Origin: Bubalus kerabau
Taxonomy: Eukaryota; Chordata; Mammalia; Artiodactyla; Bovidae
Reading direction: 5' to 3'
NCBI RefSeq assembly: GCF_029407905.1
Contig: NW_026577926.1
Coordinates: 62,001 to 126,000, forward strand
Length of the DNA: 64,000 nucleotides
Part shown: positions 12,001-23,960 of the stretch, piece after piece
How the letters are laid out: every line of letters begins with the position of its first letter
How positions within the stretch are numbered: position 1 is the stretch's first letter
Notes under the pieces: generated by a model
What the model saw: the letters and a program-made list of their open reading frames with translations, nothing else
The model's database searches: none
Told to the model about the DNA's origin: nothing
Made by a program: the position numbers and the translations under genes

Positions 12001-14686
12001 TTCTTTTGGAGAAGCTAACCATTCCTTCCAAAGAGTGGCTTCCAAACACAGGCTAGTTGGCTGCCTCTACTTGCCCGAAGGAGACTTGCTTGTTCCGCTT
12101 CCTGTGAACTCCGCTTCCCGCCTGGGGGAAAAGTGGTTCTTGGAGATCTTTTTTCAGGGGCTATTTCAACGGAGTTGGAGCCGAGCCCGGAGACCCACAC
12201 GCACAGAGGAAGGCAAAACCACATGGACAAGTCTTTGCTCTGTAGGAGAACTCTAGTTAACCTCAGTATGTGAGGAAAGTCTTGGATTCTACGGGGATAC
12301 CTCTGTGTGTGGAGCTGCGTACCCAACAAGGGGGCACACAGGGCCTGATTCTCTCTTTGCAGCTTTGAAGCTGTCGTTCAAACAACAGCTTGAGAATCCA
12401 TACAATGCTCACCCTTACCTCTGAGAGACTTCTCATTGCAGTAGCCCTTGGCAGTTTTTACAAATCCGCACCCAAACCCTTCTCCAAGTAGGCCTGGGTC
12501 CTGGTTTGGATGGCCATGCAATGGCGGAGCTGAGGCAAATAAGGCACCAGTCAGGTGTCACACACTCTGGCAGCCTGCTCCTCCAGGGACAGTAAGGCCT
12601 CTTTTTCCTTGCAGGAGGCTCGCTTGCCTTGCCTCCTGTGAACTGCGTTTCCCAGCCTGGGCGAAAAGCGGTTCCTGGAGATCTTTTCTCAGGGGCTCTA
12701 TCCCCAGAGCTGGGGTGGACCTCGGGGACTCATCTCACAGGGGAAGGAAAAACCACATGGACAGGTCTATGCTCTGTAGGAGACGTTAGTGAGTCCCATC
12801 TCTTAGGAACATTCCTGGCTCGTACAGAGACACCTCTGTGTGTAAAGCTACACACCGAACATAGGGGCACAGGGAGCCTGATTCTCTCCGTGGGGTGCTG
12901 ATGCTTTGTGGCAAAGCACCTGTTTGAGAAGCCATCCGCTTACGCTTCCCTCGCCTTGACAGTGGTCTCATTGCTGTGTCTCTTGGCAGTTTGGAAAGCA
13001 GCAGACCCTTACCCTTTACCAAGTAAGCCCTGATCCTAGTTTGAAAGGAAAGGCAATAGCTGAGCTGAGGCCAGTAAGGAACCCGTCAACTCTGACATAT
13101 TCCCGATGCCTGCTCCTTCATGGAAAATAACGCTAGAATCTAGGAATGTCTTTGCAAGGCTGGCAAAGGGCAGTCAGGAACCTCGACCCTGCCTCTGGAA
13201 TATCTATCTTCTGAGCAGATCTGGAGGTCTCGTTCTGGAGAAGCTAACCCATTCCTTGCAAATATAGGCTTCCAAACACAGGCCGGTTGGCTGCCTCTTC
13301 TTGCCTGAAGGAGGCTTGCTTTTCCTGCCTCCTATGATCCCTGGTTCCCAGCATGGGGGAAAAGCAGATCTTGGAGATCTTTGCTCAGGGGTTGTTTCCA
13401 CGGAGCTGGGGTTGTGCCCGGAGACCCACACGTACAGGGGAAGGCAAAACCACATGAACAAGTCTTTGCTCTCTAAGAGAGCTCTAGTGAACCTCAGTCT
13501 TTGACGAACGTTCTTGGCTCCTATGGGCACACCTCTGTGTGTGAAACTGCGTACCCAACATGGGGGCAGAGAGCCTGATTCTCTCTGTGCAGGTTTAATG
13601 CTGTCGTTCAGAAAACAGCTTGAGAATCCATACAATTCTCGCTCTTACCTCTGAAAGAGTTCTCATTGCAGTAGCCCTTGGCAGTTTGTAGAAATCTGCA
13701 CCTAAACCCTTCTCCAAGTAGGCCTGAGTCCCAGTTCGGAGGAACAAGCAATGGCGGAGCTGAGACCAGTATGGCACCAGTCAGTTTTCACACACTCTGG
13801 CAGCCTGCTCCTCCAGGGACAGTAAGGCTTCTTTTTCTCTGCAGGAGGCTCCCTTGCCTTACTTCCTGTGAACAGCTTTTCCCAGCCTGGGCGAAAAGCT
13901 GTTCCTGGAGATCTTTCCTGAGGGGCTGTTTTCCCAGAGCTGGGGCGGACCTCGGGGACCCAACTCACAGGGGAAGGCGAAACCACATGGATAGGTGAGC
14001 ACTCTGTAGGAGAGCTCTTGTGAACCTCATCTCTCAGGAACATTCTTGGCTCCTGTAGAGACACCACTGTGTGTGAAGCTACACACCCCCACATAGGGGC
14101 AAATGGAGCCTGATTCTCTCCGTGGGGTGCTGATGCTTGGTGGCAAAGAACCTTCTTGAGAATCCATCCCCTTACACTTCCCTCGCATTTACGGAGGTCT
14201 CATTGCTGTAGCCCTCGGCAGTTTGGAAAGAAGAAGACCCTTACCCTTCATAAAATAGGGCCTTGTCCTAGTTTGAATGGAAAGGCAATAGCTGAGCTGA
14301 GGCCAATAAGGCGCCAGTCAAGTCTGACATATTCCTGAAGCCTGCTTCTTCAGGAAGATAACGGTAGAATCTAGGAATGTCTTTGCAAGGCTGGCAAAGG
14401 GCAGTCAGGACCCTGCACACTGCCTCTGGAATTACCGGACTTCTGAGCAGATCTGGAGGTCTCCTTTAGGAGAAGCTAACCCATTCTTCCAAATAGGGGC
14501 TTCCAAACGCAGGCCGCTTGGCTGCCTCTTGCTGTCTGAAGGAGACCTGCTTTTCCCGCCTCCTATGAACCCCACATCCCAGCCTCCGGGAAAAGCGGAT
14601 CTTGAAGATCTTTTCTCAGGGTTTGTTTCCACGGAGCTGGGGCCGAGCCTGGAGCCCCAAACGCACAGGGGAAGAAAAACCACATG

Positions 14687-15750
14687 GACAAGTCTTTGCT
14701 CTCTAGGAGAGCTCTAGTGAACCTCACTCTGTCAGGAACGTTCTTGTTTCCTATGGAGACACCCCTGTCTGTGAAGCTGTGTACCGAACATGGAGACACA
14801 GAGTCTGATTCTATCTGTGCAGCTTTGAAGCTGTCGTTCAAACAACAGCTTGAAAATCCATACAATGCCCTTCCTTACCCGTGACACAGTTCTCATTGCT
14901 ATACCCCTTGGCAGTATTTAGAAATCCATACCCAAACCCTTCTCCTAGTAGGCCTGGGTCCTAGTTCGGAGGAACATGCAATGGCGGAGCTGAGGCCAGT
15001 AAGGCACCAGTCAGGTCTCACACACTCTTGAAGCCTGATCGTCCAGGGACAGTAAGGCCTGTTGTGCCCTGCAGGAGGCTCTCTTGCATTACCTCCTGTG
15101 AACTGCGTTTGCCAGCCTGGGGGAATAGCGGTCCCAGGAGATCTTTTCTCAGGGGCTCCTTTCCCTGAGCTGGGGCGGACCTCGGGGACCCAACTCACAG
15201 GGCAAGGCAAAACCATATGGACAGGTCTATGCTCTGTAGCAAACCTCTAGTGAACCTCATCTCTCAGGAACATTCTTGGCTCCTATAGAGACACCTCTGT
15301 GTGTGAAGCTGCGTACCTAACATAGGGGCACAGAGAGCCTGATTCTCTCTCTTCATTTTGACGCTGTCGTTCAGAAAACAGCTTAAGTTCCACATAATGC
15401 TCTCCCTTACCGCTGAGAGAATTCTCACTGCTATAGCCCTTGGCACTTTGTAGAAATCCGCACCCAAACGCTTCTCCAAGTAGGCCTGGGTCCTAGCTCG
15501 GATGAACAGGCAATGGCGGAGCTGAGGCCAGTAAGGCAGCAGTCAGGTTTCACACACTCTGGCAGCCTGCTCCTCCAGGGACAGTAAGGCCTCTTTTTCT
15601 CTGCAGGAGATTCGCTTGCCTTACTTCCTGTGAACAGCGTTTCCCAGCCTCAGTGAAGCGGTTCCTGGAGATCTTTTCTCAGGCACAGTATCCCCGGATG
15701 TGTGGCGGACCTCGGGGACCCAACTCACAGGGGAAGGCAAAACCACATGG
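14687..15750. repeat. B-B register break inside the dimeric array
   Basis: Landmark spacing shows two consecutive type B-length monomers (14687-15218 and 15219-15750, each about 532 bp) where A-B alternation predicts an A. The second resembles the B that recurs downstream at 16446. The array to the left and right keeps normal alternation. The simplest origin is an unequal exchange between an A and a B in shifted register. The same doublet exists in copy 2 near 40568-41632, so it predates the large duplication. Confidence 0.75.
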
Positions 15751-17672
15751 ACAGGTCTATGCTCTGTAGGAGAGGTTTAGTGAACCTAATCTCTCAGGAA
15801 AATTCTTGGCTCCTATAGAGACAACTCTGTGTGTGAAGCTACACTCCCAACATTGGGGCACAGGGAGCTTGATTCTCTCCGTGGGGTGCTGATGCTTTGT
15901 GGCAAAGCACCTGCTTGAGAATCCATCCTCTTAGGCTTCCCTCGCCTTGACAGAGGTCTCATTGCTGTAGCCCTTGGCAGTTGGCAAAGAAGAAGATCCT
16001 TACCCTTCATAAAGTAGCCCCTTGTCCTAGTTGAATGGAAAGGCAATAGCTGAGCTGAAGCCAATAAGGAGCCAGTCCCGTCTGACACATTCCCGATGCC
16101 TGCTCCTTCATGGAATATAACTCTAGAATCTAGGAATGTCTTTGCAAGGCTGGCAAAGGGCAGTCAGGAACCAGCACCCTGCCTCTGGAATTACCGACTT
16201 CTGAGCAGATCTGGAGGTCTCCTTTAGGAGAAGCTAACCCATTCCTTCCAAATAGAGGCTTCAAAACACAGGCAGGTTGGCTGCCTTTCGTGCCCGAAGG
16301 AGGCTTGCTTTTCTCTCCTCCTATGAACCCCAGTTCCCAGCCTCTGGGAAAAGTGGATCTTGAAGATATTTTCTCAGGGGTTGTTTCCACGGAGCTGGGG
16401 CCGAGCCCGGAGACCCAAAGCCACAGGGGAAGGCAAGACCACATGGAGACGTCTATGCTCTGCAGCAGACCTCTAGTGAACCTCATCTCTCAGGAGCATT
16501 CTTGGCTCCTATAGAGACACCTCTGTGTGTGAAGCTGCATACCTAACATAGGGGGACAGAGAGCCTGATTCTCTCTGTTCATTTTGATGCTGTCGTTCAG
16601 AAAACAGCTTGAGAATCCATACAATGCTCTCCCTTACCGCTGAGAGAATTCTCACTGCTGTAGCCCTTGGCACTTTGTAGAAATCCGCACCCAAACGCTT
16701 CTCCAAGTAGGCCTGGGTCCTAGCTCGGATGAACAGGCAATGGCGGAGCTGAGGCCAGTAAGGCAGCAGTCAGGTTTCACACACTCTGGCAGCCTGCTCG
16801 TCCAGGGACAGTAAGGCCTCTTTTTCTCTGCAGGAGATTCGCTTGCCTTACTTCCTGTGAACAGCGTTTCCCAGCCTCAGTGAAGCGGTTCCTGGAGATC
16901 TTTTCTCTGGCACAGTTTCCCCGGATGTGTGGCGGACCTCGGGGACCCAACTCACAGGGGAAGGCAAAACCACATGGACAGGTCTATGCTCTGTAGGAGA
17001 GGTTTAGTGAACCTAATCTCTCAGGAACATTCTTGGCTCCTATAGAGACAACTCTGTGTGTGAAGCTACACTCCCAACATTGGGGCACAGGGAGCTTGAT
17101 TCTCTCCGTGGGGTGCTGATGCTTTGTGGCAAAGCACCTGCTTGAGAATCCATCCTCTTAGGCTTCCCTCGCCTTGACAGAGGTCTCATTGCTGTAGCCC
17201 TTGGCAGTTGGCAAAGAAGAAGACCCTTACCCTTCATAAAGTAGGCCCTTGTCCTAGTTTGAATGGAAAGGCAATAGCTGAGCTGAGGCCAATAAGGAGC
17301 CAGTCCTGTCTGACACATTCCCGAAGCCTGCTCCTTCATGGAAAATAACTCTAGAACCTAGGAATGTCTTTGCAAGGCTAGCAAAGGGCAATCAGGAACC
17401 AGCACCCTGCCTCTGGAATTACCGACTTCTGAGCAGATCTGGAGGTCTCCTTTAGGAGAAGCTAACCCACTCCTTCCAAATAGAGGCTTCAAATCACAGG
17501 CAGGTTGGCTGCCTTTTCGTTCCCGATGGAGGCGTGCTTTTCTCTCCTCCTACGAACCCCAGTTCCCAGACACTGGGAAAAGCAGATCTTGAAGATATTT
17601 TCTCAGGGGTTGTTTCCACGGAGCTGGGGGCGAGCCCGGAGACCCAAACGCACAGGAGAAGGCAAGACCACA

Positions 17673-18711
17673 TGGACAAGTCTTTGCTCTTTAGTATAGC
17701 TCTAGTGAACCTCACTCTGTCAGGAACTTTCTTGATTCCTACGGAGACACACCTGTGTGTGAAGCTGCATGCCCAACATAGGGGCACAGAGAGCCTGATT
17801 CCCCCTGTGCAGCGCTGAGTCTGGGCGGCTAAACAACAGCTTGGGAATGCAGCCTGGGGCGCTTCCCTTCCCTCTGACAGAGCTCTCCTTCGGGACCTAA
17901 GCCCTCTGCAAGGAGGCATGGATCATAGGTGCAAAGGGAAGGGAAGAGCGGAGCTGAGGCCAGTAAGGCGCCCGCCAGTCACGTCTCCCCCACTTCCGCA
18001 GTCTGTTCCTTCCCCTGCGCGAAAGCTAGAAGCTGGGAAGGGCTTGGCGAGGCTCGCTCAGGCACAGCAGCATCTCGACAGGGGCTCTGTCCTATCGCGC
18101 CTGGGCACAGATCTGCAGCTCCGCCGGTGTGAAGCTCATTCGGTCCTTTCCAATACAGGCTTGCAAGAACCCGCCAATGGCCTAACTCATCTCTCCCGCG
18201 TGCTGGGACTGGGCATCCAGGCCTGGGCACAAAGCACTGCCTGGAGCTCTTTGCTAAGGGGCTGGTTCCCCTACGCTGGGGCTGTGCTAGGGAGCCCAAA
18301 CGCACAAGTCAAGGCCCCAAAACACATCCACACGTCTCTGCTCTGCAACAGAGCTCCAGGGAAGCCCAGTCTGGCAGGCGCTTTCTGGGCACAAACGGAG
18401 GAACACTCTGGCTGTGGAGCTCCCTCCCAAAGACTGGGGCACTAGGACCCTGATTCCCTCCGTTTAGCGCTGAGTCTGGGTTGCCTAGCAACAGCTTGGG
18501 AACGCAGCCTGGGGCACTTCCCTTCCCTCCGACAGAGCTCTCCTTGCGGTAGGCCTTGGTAGTTTGCATACAATAGGGCAATAAGCCCTCTGCAAGTTGG
18601 CCTGGCTCCTAGGTCCAAAGGGCAGGCCAGAGCGGAGCTGAGGCTGTCAGGCTCCAGACACATCTCCCATACTCCTACATCCTGCTCCTATCCTGGCGTG
18701 AACGCTAGAAA
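17673..18711. repeat. GC-rich divergent terminal monomers of dimeric array, copy 1
   Basis: After 17673 the array continues for about 1 kb with monomers still alignable to A/B: GAACCTCACTCTGTCAGGAA and CCTGATTC landmarks, then a further landmark near 18327. They are clearly more GC-rich and diverged. The last recognisable monomer sequence (CCTGCTCC...GAACGCTAGAAATTGG) runs directly into the CpG-rich minisatellite at about 18712. The homologous stretch of copy 2 is 43558-44596. Confidence 0.75.
18480..18492. promoter_or_regulatory. Perfect RFX X-box, GTTGCCTAGCAAC
   Basis: The 13-mer GTTGCCTAGCAAC fits the RFX-family X-box inverted repeat (GTNRCC, 0-3 bp spacer, RGYAAC) with no mismatch. It lies about 230 bp before the CpG-rich minisatellite, in the last divergent monomer. 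The equivalent place in ordinary monomers reads like GTCGTTCAAACAACAGC and is not an X-box. It is identical in copy 2 (44363-44375). Binding is not shown; a 13-bp match is suggestive only. Confidence 0.45.
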
Positions 18712-19410
18712 TTGGTAAGGTACCAGGAGCATGGCAGGGGCGGGGCGAAACAGGGCGGCGCGGGTCGGGGTTCCGATCGGGAGGGGTGGGAAGCGGTCCC
18801 AGTTGTGCTCTCGGGGGTCCCCACTGCGGCTGGAAAGGTACCGGGAGCGAGGCAGGGGCGGGGCGAAACCGGGCGGCGCGGGGCCGTTTTCCGGTCGGGA
18901 GGGGGTGGGAAGCAGTCCCAGTAGTGCTCTCGGAAGTGGCCACTGCGGCTGGAAACGCGCCGGGACCGCACCGGGGCGGGGTAAACTCCGGCTGCGCGGG
19001 TGGAGATTACGATGGCTGTAAGTGGGGGTCGGTCCCAGTTGTGCTCCCGGGGGTCGCCACTGCGGCTGGGAACGCGCCGGGAGCGCGGCAGGGGCGGGGC
19101 GAACCCTGGCGCGAGGGGAGGGGGTCCGGTTGTGGCGGGGTTGGCTCTTGGCGGGGATGGGGAGGGCTTCCCAGTTGTGCTCTCAGGGGTCTCCACTGAG
19201 GCTGGGAACACCCATTTCGTCCGCTCCTGGGTCCCCAAGGATCGCCATCCCGTGGGTGCAGCGGAGGGCTGCGGACCACTGGTAAGGGCACTGGGACTGC
19301 GTGGAGCAGGGAACCACGTATTCCGCCGTCTGTTGGTACATTCTCGGAGCTCCCCAACCTGGCGGTCGCAGAAAGGCCTCGCCTTTAGGGTCAAGGCCTT
19401 TACCGCTCCA
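18712..19410. promoter_or_regulatory. CpG island made of ~120-bp minisatellite, unit a1
   Basis: Extremely GC- and CpG-rich. A ~120-bp motif with the CACTGCGGCTGG landmark recurs near 18822, 18945, 19060 and (as CACTGAGGCTGG) 19192, each followed by CGGGAGCG and GGGGCGGGGC. The latter are textbook Sp1/KLF GC boxes. The composition is promoter-like, but no transcript evidence is available. Open frames on both strands, including a 229-codon minus-strand frame, reflect stop-poor GC content. Confidence 0.7.
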
Positions 19411-21262
19411 CCCCTTTGCTGAAAAATCTCCGAGTCTGCGCGGGTTTCCCAAGCAGCCTAGTGTCCGCTAGAAGTCCAAGGGACAGAACCCTGAACTCTG
19501 GCCGGCTGGCCCAGCCCTGCTTCTGGCACTTTGTAGGCCAGCGGGCCCTGGAGCACCTACTGGGATGGGAAAGCGAAGGGTCCACGGATTGCACCCTAGA
19601 AACTTAGTAGGGTGCATGGATTTCAAACCCTGGTGGCCGCCCAGGCAGCAAAGAAGGGGGGAGGGTACCTTGCTGCCCTTTCATGTCAGAATCTGTGGCT
19701 GTCCTGCTGCGTGGGCCTTTTCATGGGGACCCTGTGGAAGAAAAGTTTGGTGTTTTGGAACTGAATAATTAGAACGTGTAAAAAGTTTAAATTATGTGGT
19801 GGTGTAATTAAAACAAAACCAAGCTACAAGTGTTTTTCCAATGGAGTTCCTAATATTGAAGGCCTGTTTCCTTCCACTGTGGCATTTATCAAGAAGTGTG
19901 CGGGATATTTTTTTTTTTTTAAGAAAAGTGTTTGAAGTGAGGGAAACAGGAAACCCAGAGGTGCCCCTGTAGTTTGGGGAAGGCCTAAGGAGGTCACTTG
20001 GAAATGCTGCTTGCTGTGGGGTGGGGCAGATTGGCTGTGCAGGCTTGTCCTTTGCATGCATGTTCTTGTGTGTGGAAACCCAGCTCGAGCCATCTCCTGA
20101 TGTGTAAGCATTTCGCAGACAAACCTTGAGCTAAGAAATGCTTTTTTTCCTGAGGAAATGTTTGTCTTAAGTGATATAAATATCCTATGTATTTCCACTA
20201 GACTCTGGCTTCAGGTCGTTTCCCCCAAAAGGCTCAGAAGCAACTTGAAAAAAACAGTATGTTTTCCTCCTAGCTTGTTCTCCTTATCTATATTAAGGAA
20301 ATGATATATTTGCCTTGAATACTGCCTTTCTTCAAGATTCAGGTCTATCAAATTTTGGCCCGGGATGACTCACCTGCTGCCAATGATATCTCAAGGCATA
20401 TCGAGGGGGAGGGGCCTGTGGCAATTCCCTGAGACAGTGCCTTTCTTTCCTTAGCTGACTGCTAGTGCCTGTAGAATACCTGGCTAGAGCCCAGCAGGGT
20501 GTACATCCAGCCTCAAGACTAAGTCAGCAGCTTTCTCTATCTCTTTTATACTTTAATAACAATTGATGACACAAAAGCTCTGAGCGATCAAACCATATCG
20601 AATATTTATTTCAGATGGAAGATGCATTCCATGTGATTGCCATCTTAAGTCTTTCCATCATTATGGAATATCTGTCCATGTATTCAGGATAGTTTTCAGC
20701 CAGGGTGTATAATTTCCAGTGTGCCAGTCTTGTCATCGTCGTTAATACATGGCAAATTGTTGTATTCATGTTGACATTATTGAAAGGGAATTATTTAAAA
20801 TTCCTTTTCAGAATATTATCTGCTAATGTATACAGAGAAAACTGTGTAATCATTCGTTTTTATCCGTTTGGACAGCTTGATAGTTTCTTTAATTTCTTTC
20901 CTTTCTCATATTTAAGATTTTCCGGGCACATACATGTACTGCCTCACCCCTAATCTCAGTCATGTGCTCAAAGAACTTCTGTCCTTATTTTTTGCAACAT
21001 TGAATTCGTTTTGACTATGCTGGGCCTCTTCTGCAAGATGGAAGTCGCTAGGACCTCTGGACTGCAGTCTGCCATCTCTTACTGACCTCTTGTTGACCTC
21101 TGCAGAATCCTGGTTGGTGGGAGCTTGTTAGTTCCTTGTTCCTTACCAGGACCTCCTGTGGTAAGTGGTTTCTCTTCTCTGTTGCCTGGTAAGGGTGGAT
21201 GGTCATGGGCATCCCAAAGCTAGCTAGAAGTCAGTGATTTAGGCAGGCTTGCGCATAGATAT

Positions 21263-21564
21263 GGGAGAAGGCAATGGCACCCCACTCCAGTACTCTTGTG
21301 TGGAAAATCCCATAGACGGAGGAGCCTGGTAGGCTGCAGTCCATGGGGTCGCTAAGAGTCGGACACCACTGAGCGACTTCACGTTCACTTTTCACTTTCA
21401 TGCATGGGAGGAGGAAATGGCCACCCACTCCAGTGTTCTTGCCTAGAGAACCCCAGGGACTGCGGGGCCTGGTGGGCTGCCGTCTACGGGGTCGCACAGA
21501 GTCGGACACGACTGAAACGACTTAGCAGCGGCGGCAGCGGCGGCGGCAGCAGCAGCAGAAGCAG
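21263..21564 (+). mobile_element. Bov-A2 SINE with CGG/CAG tail, unit a1
   Basis: Two related Bov-A halves in tandem (GGGAGAAGGCAATGGCACCC and GGGAGGAGGAAATGGCCACC), each ending in the AGAGTCGGACAC motif. The element ends in a mixed CGG/CAG/CAA-type trinucleotide tail. An imperfect target duplication flanks it: GCATAGATAT at 21253-21262 and GCATCGATAT at 21566-21575. Dimeric architecture with an AGC-type tail is characteristic of ruminant Bov-A2. The same insertion, with the same flanks, is in every full macrosatellite unit, so it predates unit amplification. Confidence 0.9.
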
Positions 21565-22246
21565 TGCATCGATATCAAAAGGGTTGAGAACAGTCAGGTA
21601 GGATCACATATGTCACCGTGAAACACTACTTCTCCACGTAGCCAAAGCTAACCAAAGATTTCTGTTCTAGGTCAACCTAGAAGAGACCACTTAAGAGGTA
21701 AAGAAACTGAAACTCCATTAGCAAAGGCAGTTCAACCTCTCAAGAAAACTTGTGCTAGGCACAGAACTCTTTTCTGGGGGTCCACTTTCCCTACAACCTC
21801 CTTATCCCATTCTGTACCCATTCCTTTGCTTCCCCCATCCTGAAACTGCCACCTGGAAGACAGAACTACTTCGTTTTCCTTCCTCAAGTGCCATTGCATT
21901 CCACATACCTTCTTGTAATAACAAGTCATACATTTCCCTTCAGCAACCAAGAGCTGACTTTTATACTGGCATTCGATATAGCACGCCACCCCCCACCAAG
22001 AACAGAAGAGAACAAAACAAAACAATTGCTTTCTTACATTTAACATGTCAGGAAGGTGCCAGACACTATTCATGGCGAGTCAAAAATCTCTTTTGTTTCT
22101 GTGTAAAAGGGAGGTCCTTTCAAGTCGTGAGTGTTTCAGAACTTTCATTTCTTTGGAAATGACCTAGCTATTCAATACACTGGCGTCACTTAGTTTAGCA
22201 CAAGGATAGAAACTCGGGGAACCAAAACACCTGGAGAAACGTTTGT

Positions 22247-22438
22247 CAGTTCAGTTCAGTTCAGTTGCTCAGTCGTGTCTGCCTCTTTGGGACCCCGTGG
22301 CCTGCAGGACGCCAGGCTTCCGTGTCCGTCACCAACTCCAGGGGCTTGCTCAAACTCATGTCCATCGAGTCAGTGATGCCATCCAACCATCTTATCCTCT
22401 GTCGTCCCCTTCTCCTCTGCCTTCAATCAAGACTATGA
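22247..22438 (-). mobile_element. BovB-type 3' end fragment, antisense, unit a1
   Basis: It starts with repeated CAGTT/TTCAG and continues TTGCTCAGTCGTGTCTG, then the CACCAACTCCAGGGGCTTGC segment. This is the reverse complement of the shared 3' end of BovB LINEs and their dependent SINEs. Compare the sense copy at 31830-32176, which ends CGACTGAACTGAACTGAA in this window. It is present in every full unit at the same place. Confidence 0.85.
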
Positions 22439-22937
22439 GAGGCAGATATTTTAGAGTATAATTATTGTTAAGGGTTTGTCTAAAAGCTCATATCCCATTT
22501 ACATTTTTTACTTTTGTTGTTGTCATTTCCAGGTAGTTTCTTGCTGACGAACGAGCTTGTGACAGATATAACAATAGAGCAATTTTTACCTCAAAAGAAA
22601 CCTAGGCACTATGAACAGGTTGTGCTTAATGTTGCTGACTCTTAGACATGTCTAGAGTGGAGGAGCAAAACCAAAAATACTAGCTATTTCATATTGACTA
22701 GTTCCCAGTTCACGGGACTCTGACTTCCATTTAGGTCAATGTTTTCTTGTATTCCCAGGAGTTTGATTTGGAAGGGCTGCCTTGTCTTGAGACCATTGAA
22801 ATCAGAACTCAGAACTTGAGCAATCTTATCAAAAACCACAAGGCTCACACTGACACATACCTAAATCCAGAGAGACAGACAAGACATCTTCCAGTTTTCC
22901 GCCTGAGATTTAAAATATTTCTTTGAGCCGGTCTTCT

Positions 22938-23060
22938 GGGGAGTGGGGAGGGGGGTGGGGCTGGCAGCGAGGCAGGCTTGGGTAACAAGCTCATTGTTGG
23001 TCATTGCATATGCAAAGAACCAGGTTTCCGGGTTCCAAAGAAAAAAGTTTCCTTGGTAAC
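22938..23060. promoter_or_regulatory. G-tract, palindromic octamer and X-box-like cluster, unit a1
   Basis: Within about 120 bp there is a G-rich tract (22938-22960), the palindrome TTGCATATGCAA (23004-23015), which is two overlapping POU octamer halves, and GTTTCCTTGGTAAC (23047-23060), one mismatch from an RFX X-box. It sits 100-200 bp before the next CpG island, in promoter-proximal position. Motif presence is direct; activity is inferred. Confidence 0.4.
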
Positions 23061-23160
23061 CAACTTTGTGTGGTTCTATAGAATATCATGGCCCTCCTAG
23101 GTCAGGCCATCTTGCCTTTCTGTAGTCCTCGTTCGATCCCTAAATCATAGACAGCTTGGA

Positions 23161-23960
23161 TTGTCTCTGTGGGGTGGATGTATTGTCCTCGTGTTTGACG
23201 TGGCGGCAGTAGCGAGGTCCGAGATCCTCTCCTGGCACCGGGCGTGGGGGCGGGGCTCACCGGGAGCCCCTGGTGAAGGTGGGCAGCGCGCCAGGGGCGT
23301 GGCGAACCCGGGAGGTGCGGGTTGGGAATCGGGTCGTGGCGGGGGTGGGGGGCGGTCCCAGTTGTTCTCTCGGGGGTCCCCACTGCAGCTGGGAAGGTAC
23401 CGGGAGCGCGGCAGGGGCGGGGCGAACCTGGATGGCCCGGGGCGGTGGTCGGCTCCTGGCGGGGGTGGGGGAGGGCTTCCCAGTTGTGCTCTCGGAGCTG
23501 GCCACTGCGGCTGGAAACGCGCCGGGAGCGCACCCGGGGCGGGGTAAACCCGGGCTGTGCGTGTCGAGATTCCAATCGCTGTGGGTTGGGGGTCGGTCTC
23601 AATTGTGCTCCCTGGGGTCGCCACTGCGGCTGGGAACAGCCGGGAGCGGGGCAGGGGCGGGGCGAACCCTGGCGGCATGGAGCGGGGGGGTCCGGTCTCG
23701 GCTGGGGTCGGATCCTGGAGGGGTGGGGGAGGGCTTCCCAGTTGTGCTCTCTGAGGTGGCCATTGCGGCTAGGGACGCCCATTTCGTGAGCTCCTAGGTC
23801 CCCAAGGATCTGCACCCAGTGGGCACAGCAGAGGGGTGCGGACCACAGGTCAGGGCACTGGGACTGCGTGGAGCAGGGAACCACGTATTACACCCTCTTT
23901 TGGCACATTCTCGGAGCTCCCCCACCTGGCGGTCGCAGAAAGGCCTAGCCTTTGGGGTCA
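23161..23960. promoter_or_regulatory. CpG island minisatellite, unit a2
   Basis: Four ~120-bp repeats with CACTGC(A/G)GCTGG-type landmarks near 23382, 23505, 23620 and, degraded, 23760. Each is accompanied by GGGGCGGGGC GC boxes. Composition is promoter-like; no coding frame is conserved with the homologous units. Confidence 0.65.

Larger units (their letters stand above)
5314..18711. repeat. Dimeric ~1.23-kb higher-order satellite array, copy 1
   Basis: Tandem array of two related monomer types. Using the recurring TGGACARGTCTWTGCTCT landmark, type A (about 695 bp) starts near 5309, 6531, 7760, 10296, 11529, 12759, 13987, 15751 and 16977. Type B (about 535 bp) starts near 5996, 7226, 9761, 10991, 12225, 13455, 14687, 15219 and 16446. 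A and B align to each other, and an A+B pair makes a ~1,233-bp higher-order unit. The A at 7760 is about 697 bp once the LTR insertion is removed. I do not recognise a published name for this family. Short open frames recurring once per unit (for example about 61 codons near 9608-9793) vary in start and length between copies and are not genes. Confidence 0.88.
18712..23110. repeat. Macrosatellite unit a1 (~4.4 kb)
   Basis: First copy of a ~4.4-kb unit, fused on its left to the dimeric array. Contents in order: CpG-rich minisatellite (18712-19410), degraded CTCF-like motif (19323-19337), AT-richer body with AAGAAA where other units have AATAAA (19738-19743), a T-tract near 19908, unidentified sequence to 21252, Bov-A2 SINE, more unidentified sequence, antisense BovB fragment, and the G-tract/octamer/X-box-like module before the next island. 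It is near-identical to 44597-48991. No coding potential is supported. Confidence 0.85.

Noticed and set aside
5314..18711. CRISPR array or bacterial repeat system
   Set aside because: Repeat units are 0.5-1.2 kb with no short repeat/spacer alternation, and the sequence is mammalian with ruminant SINEs.
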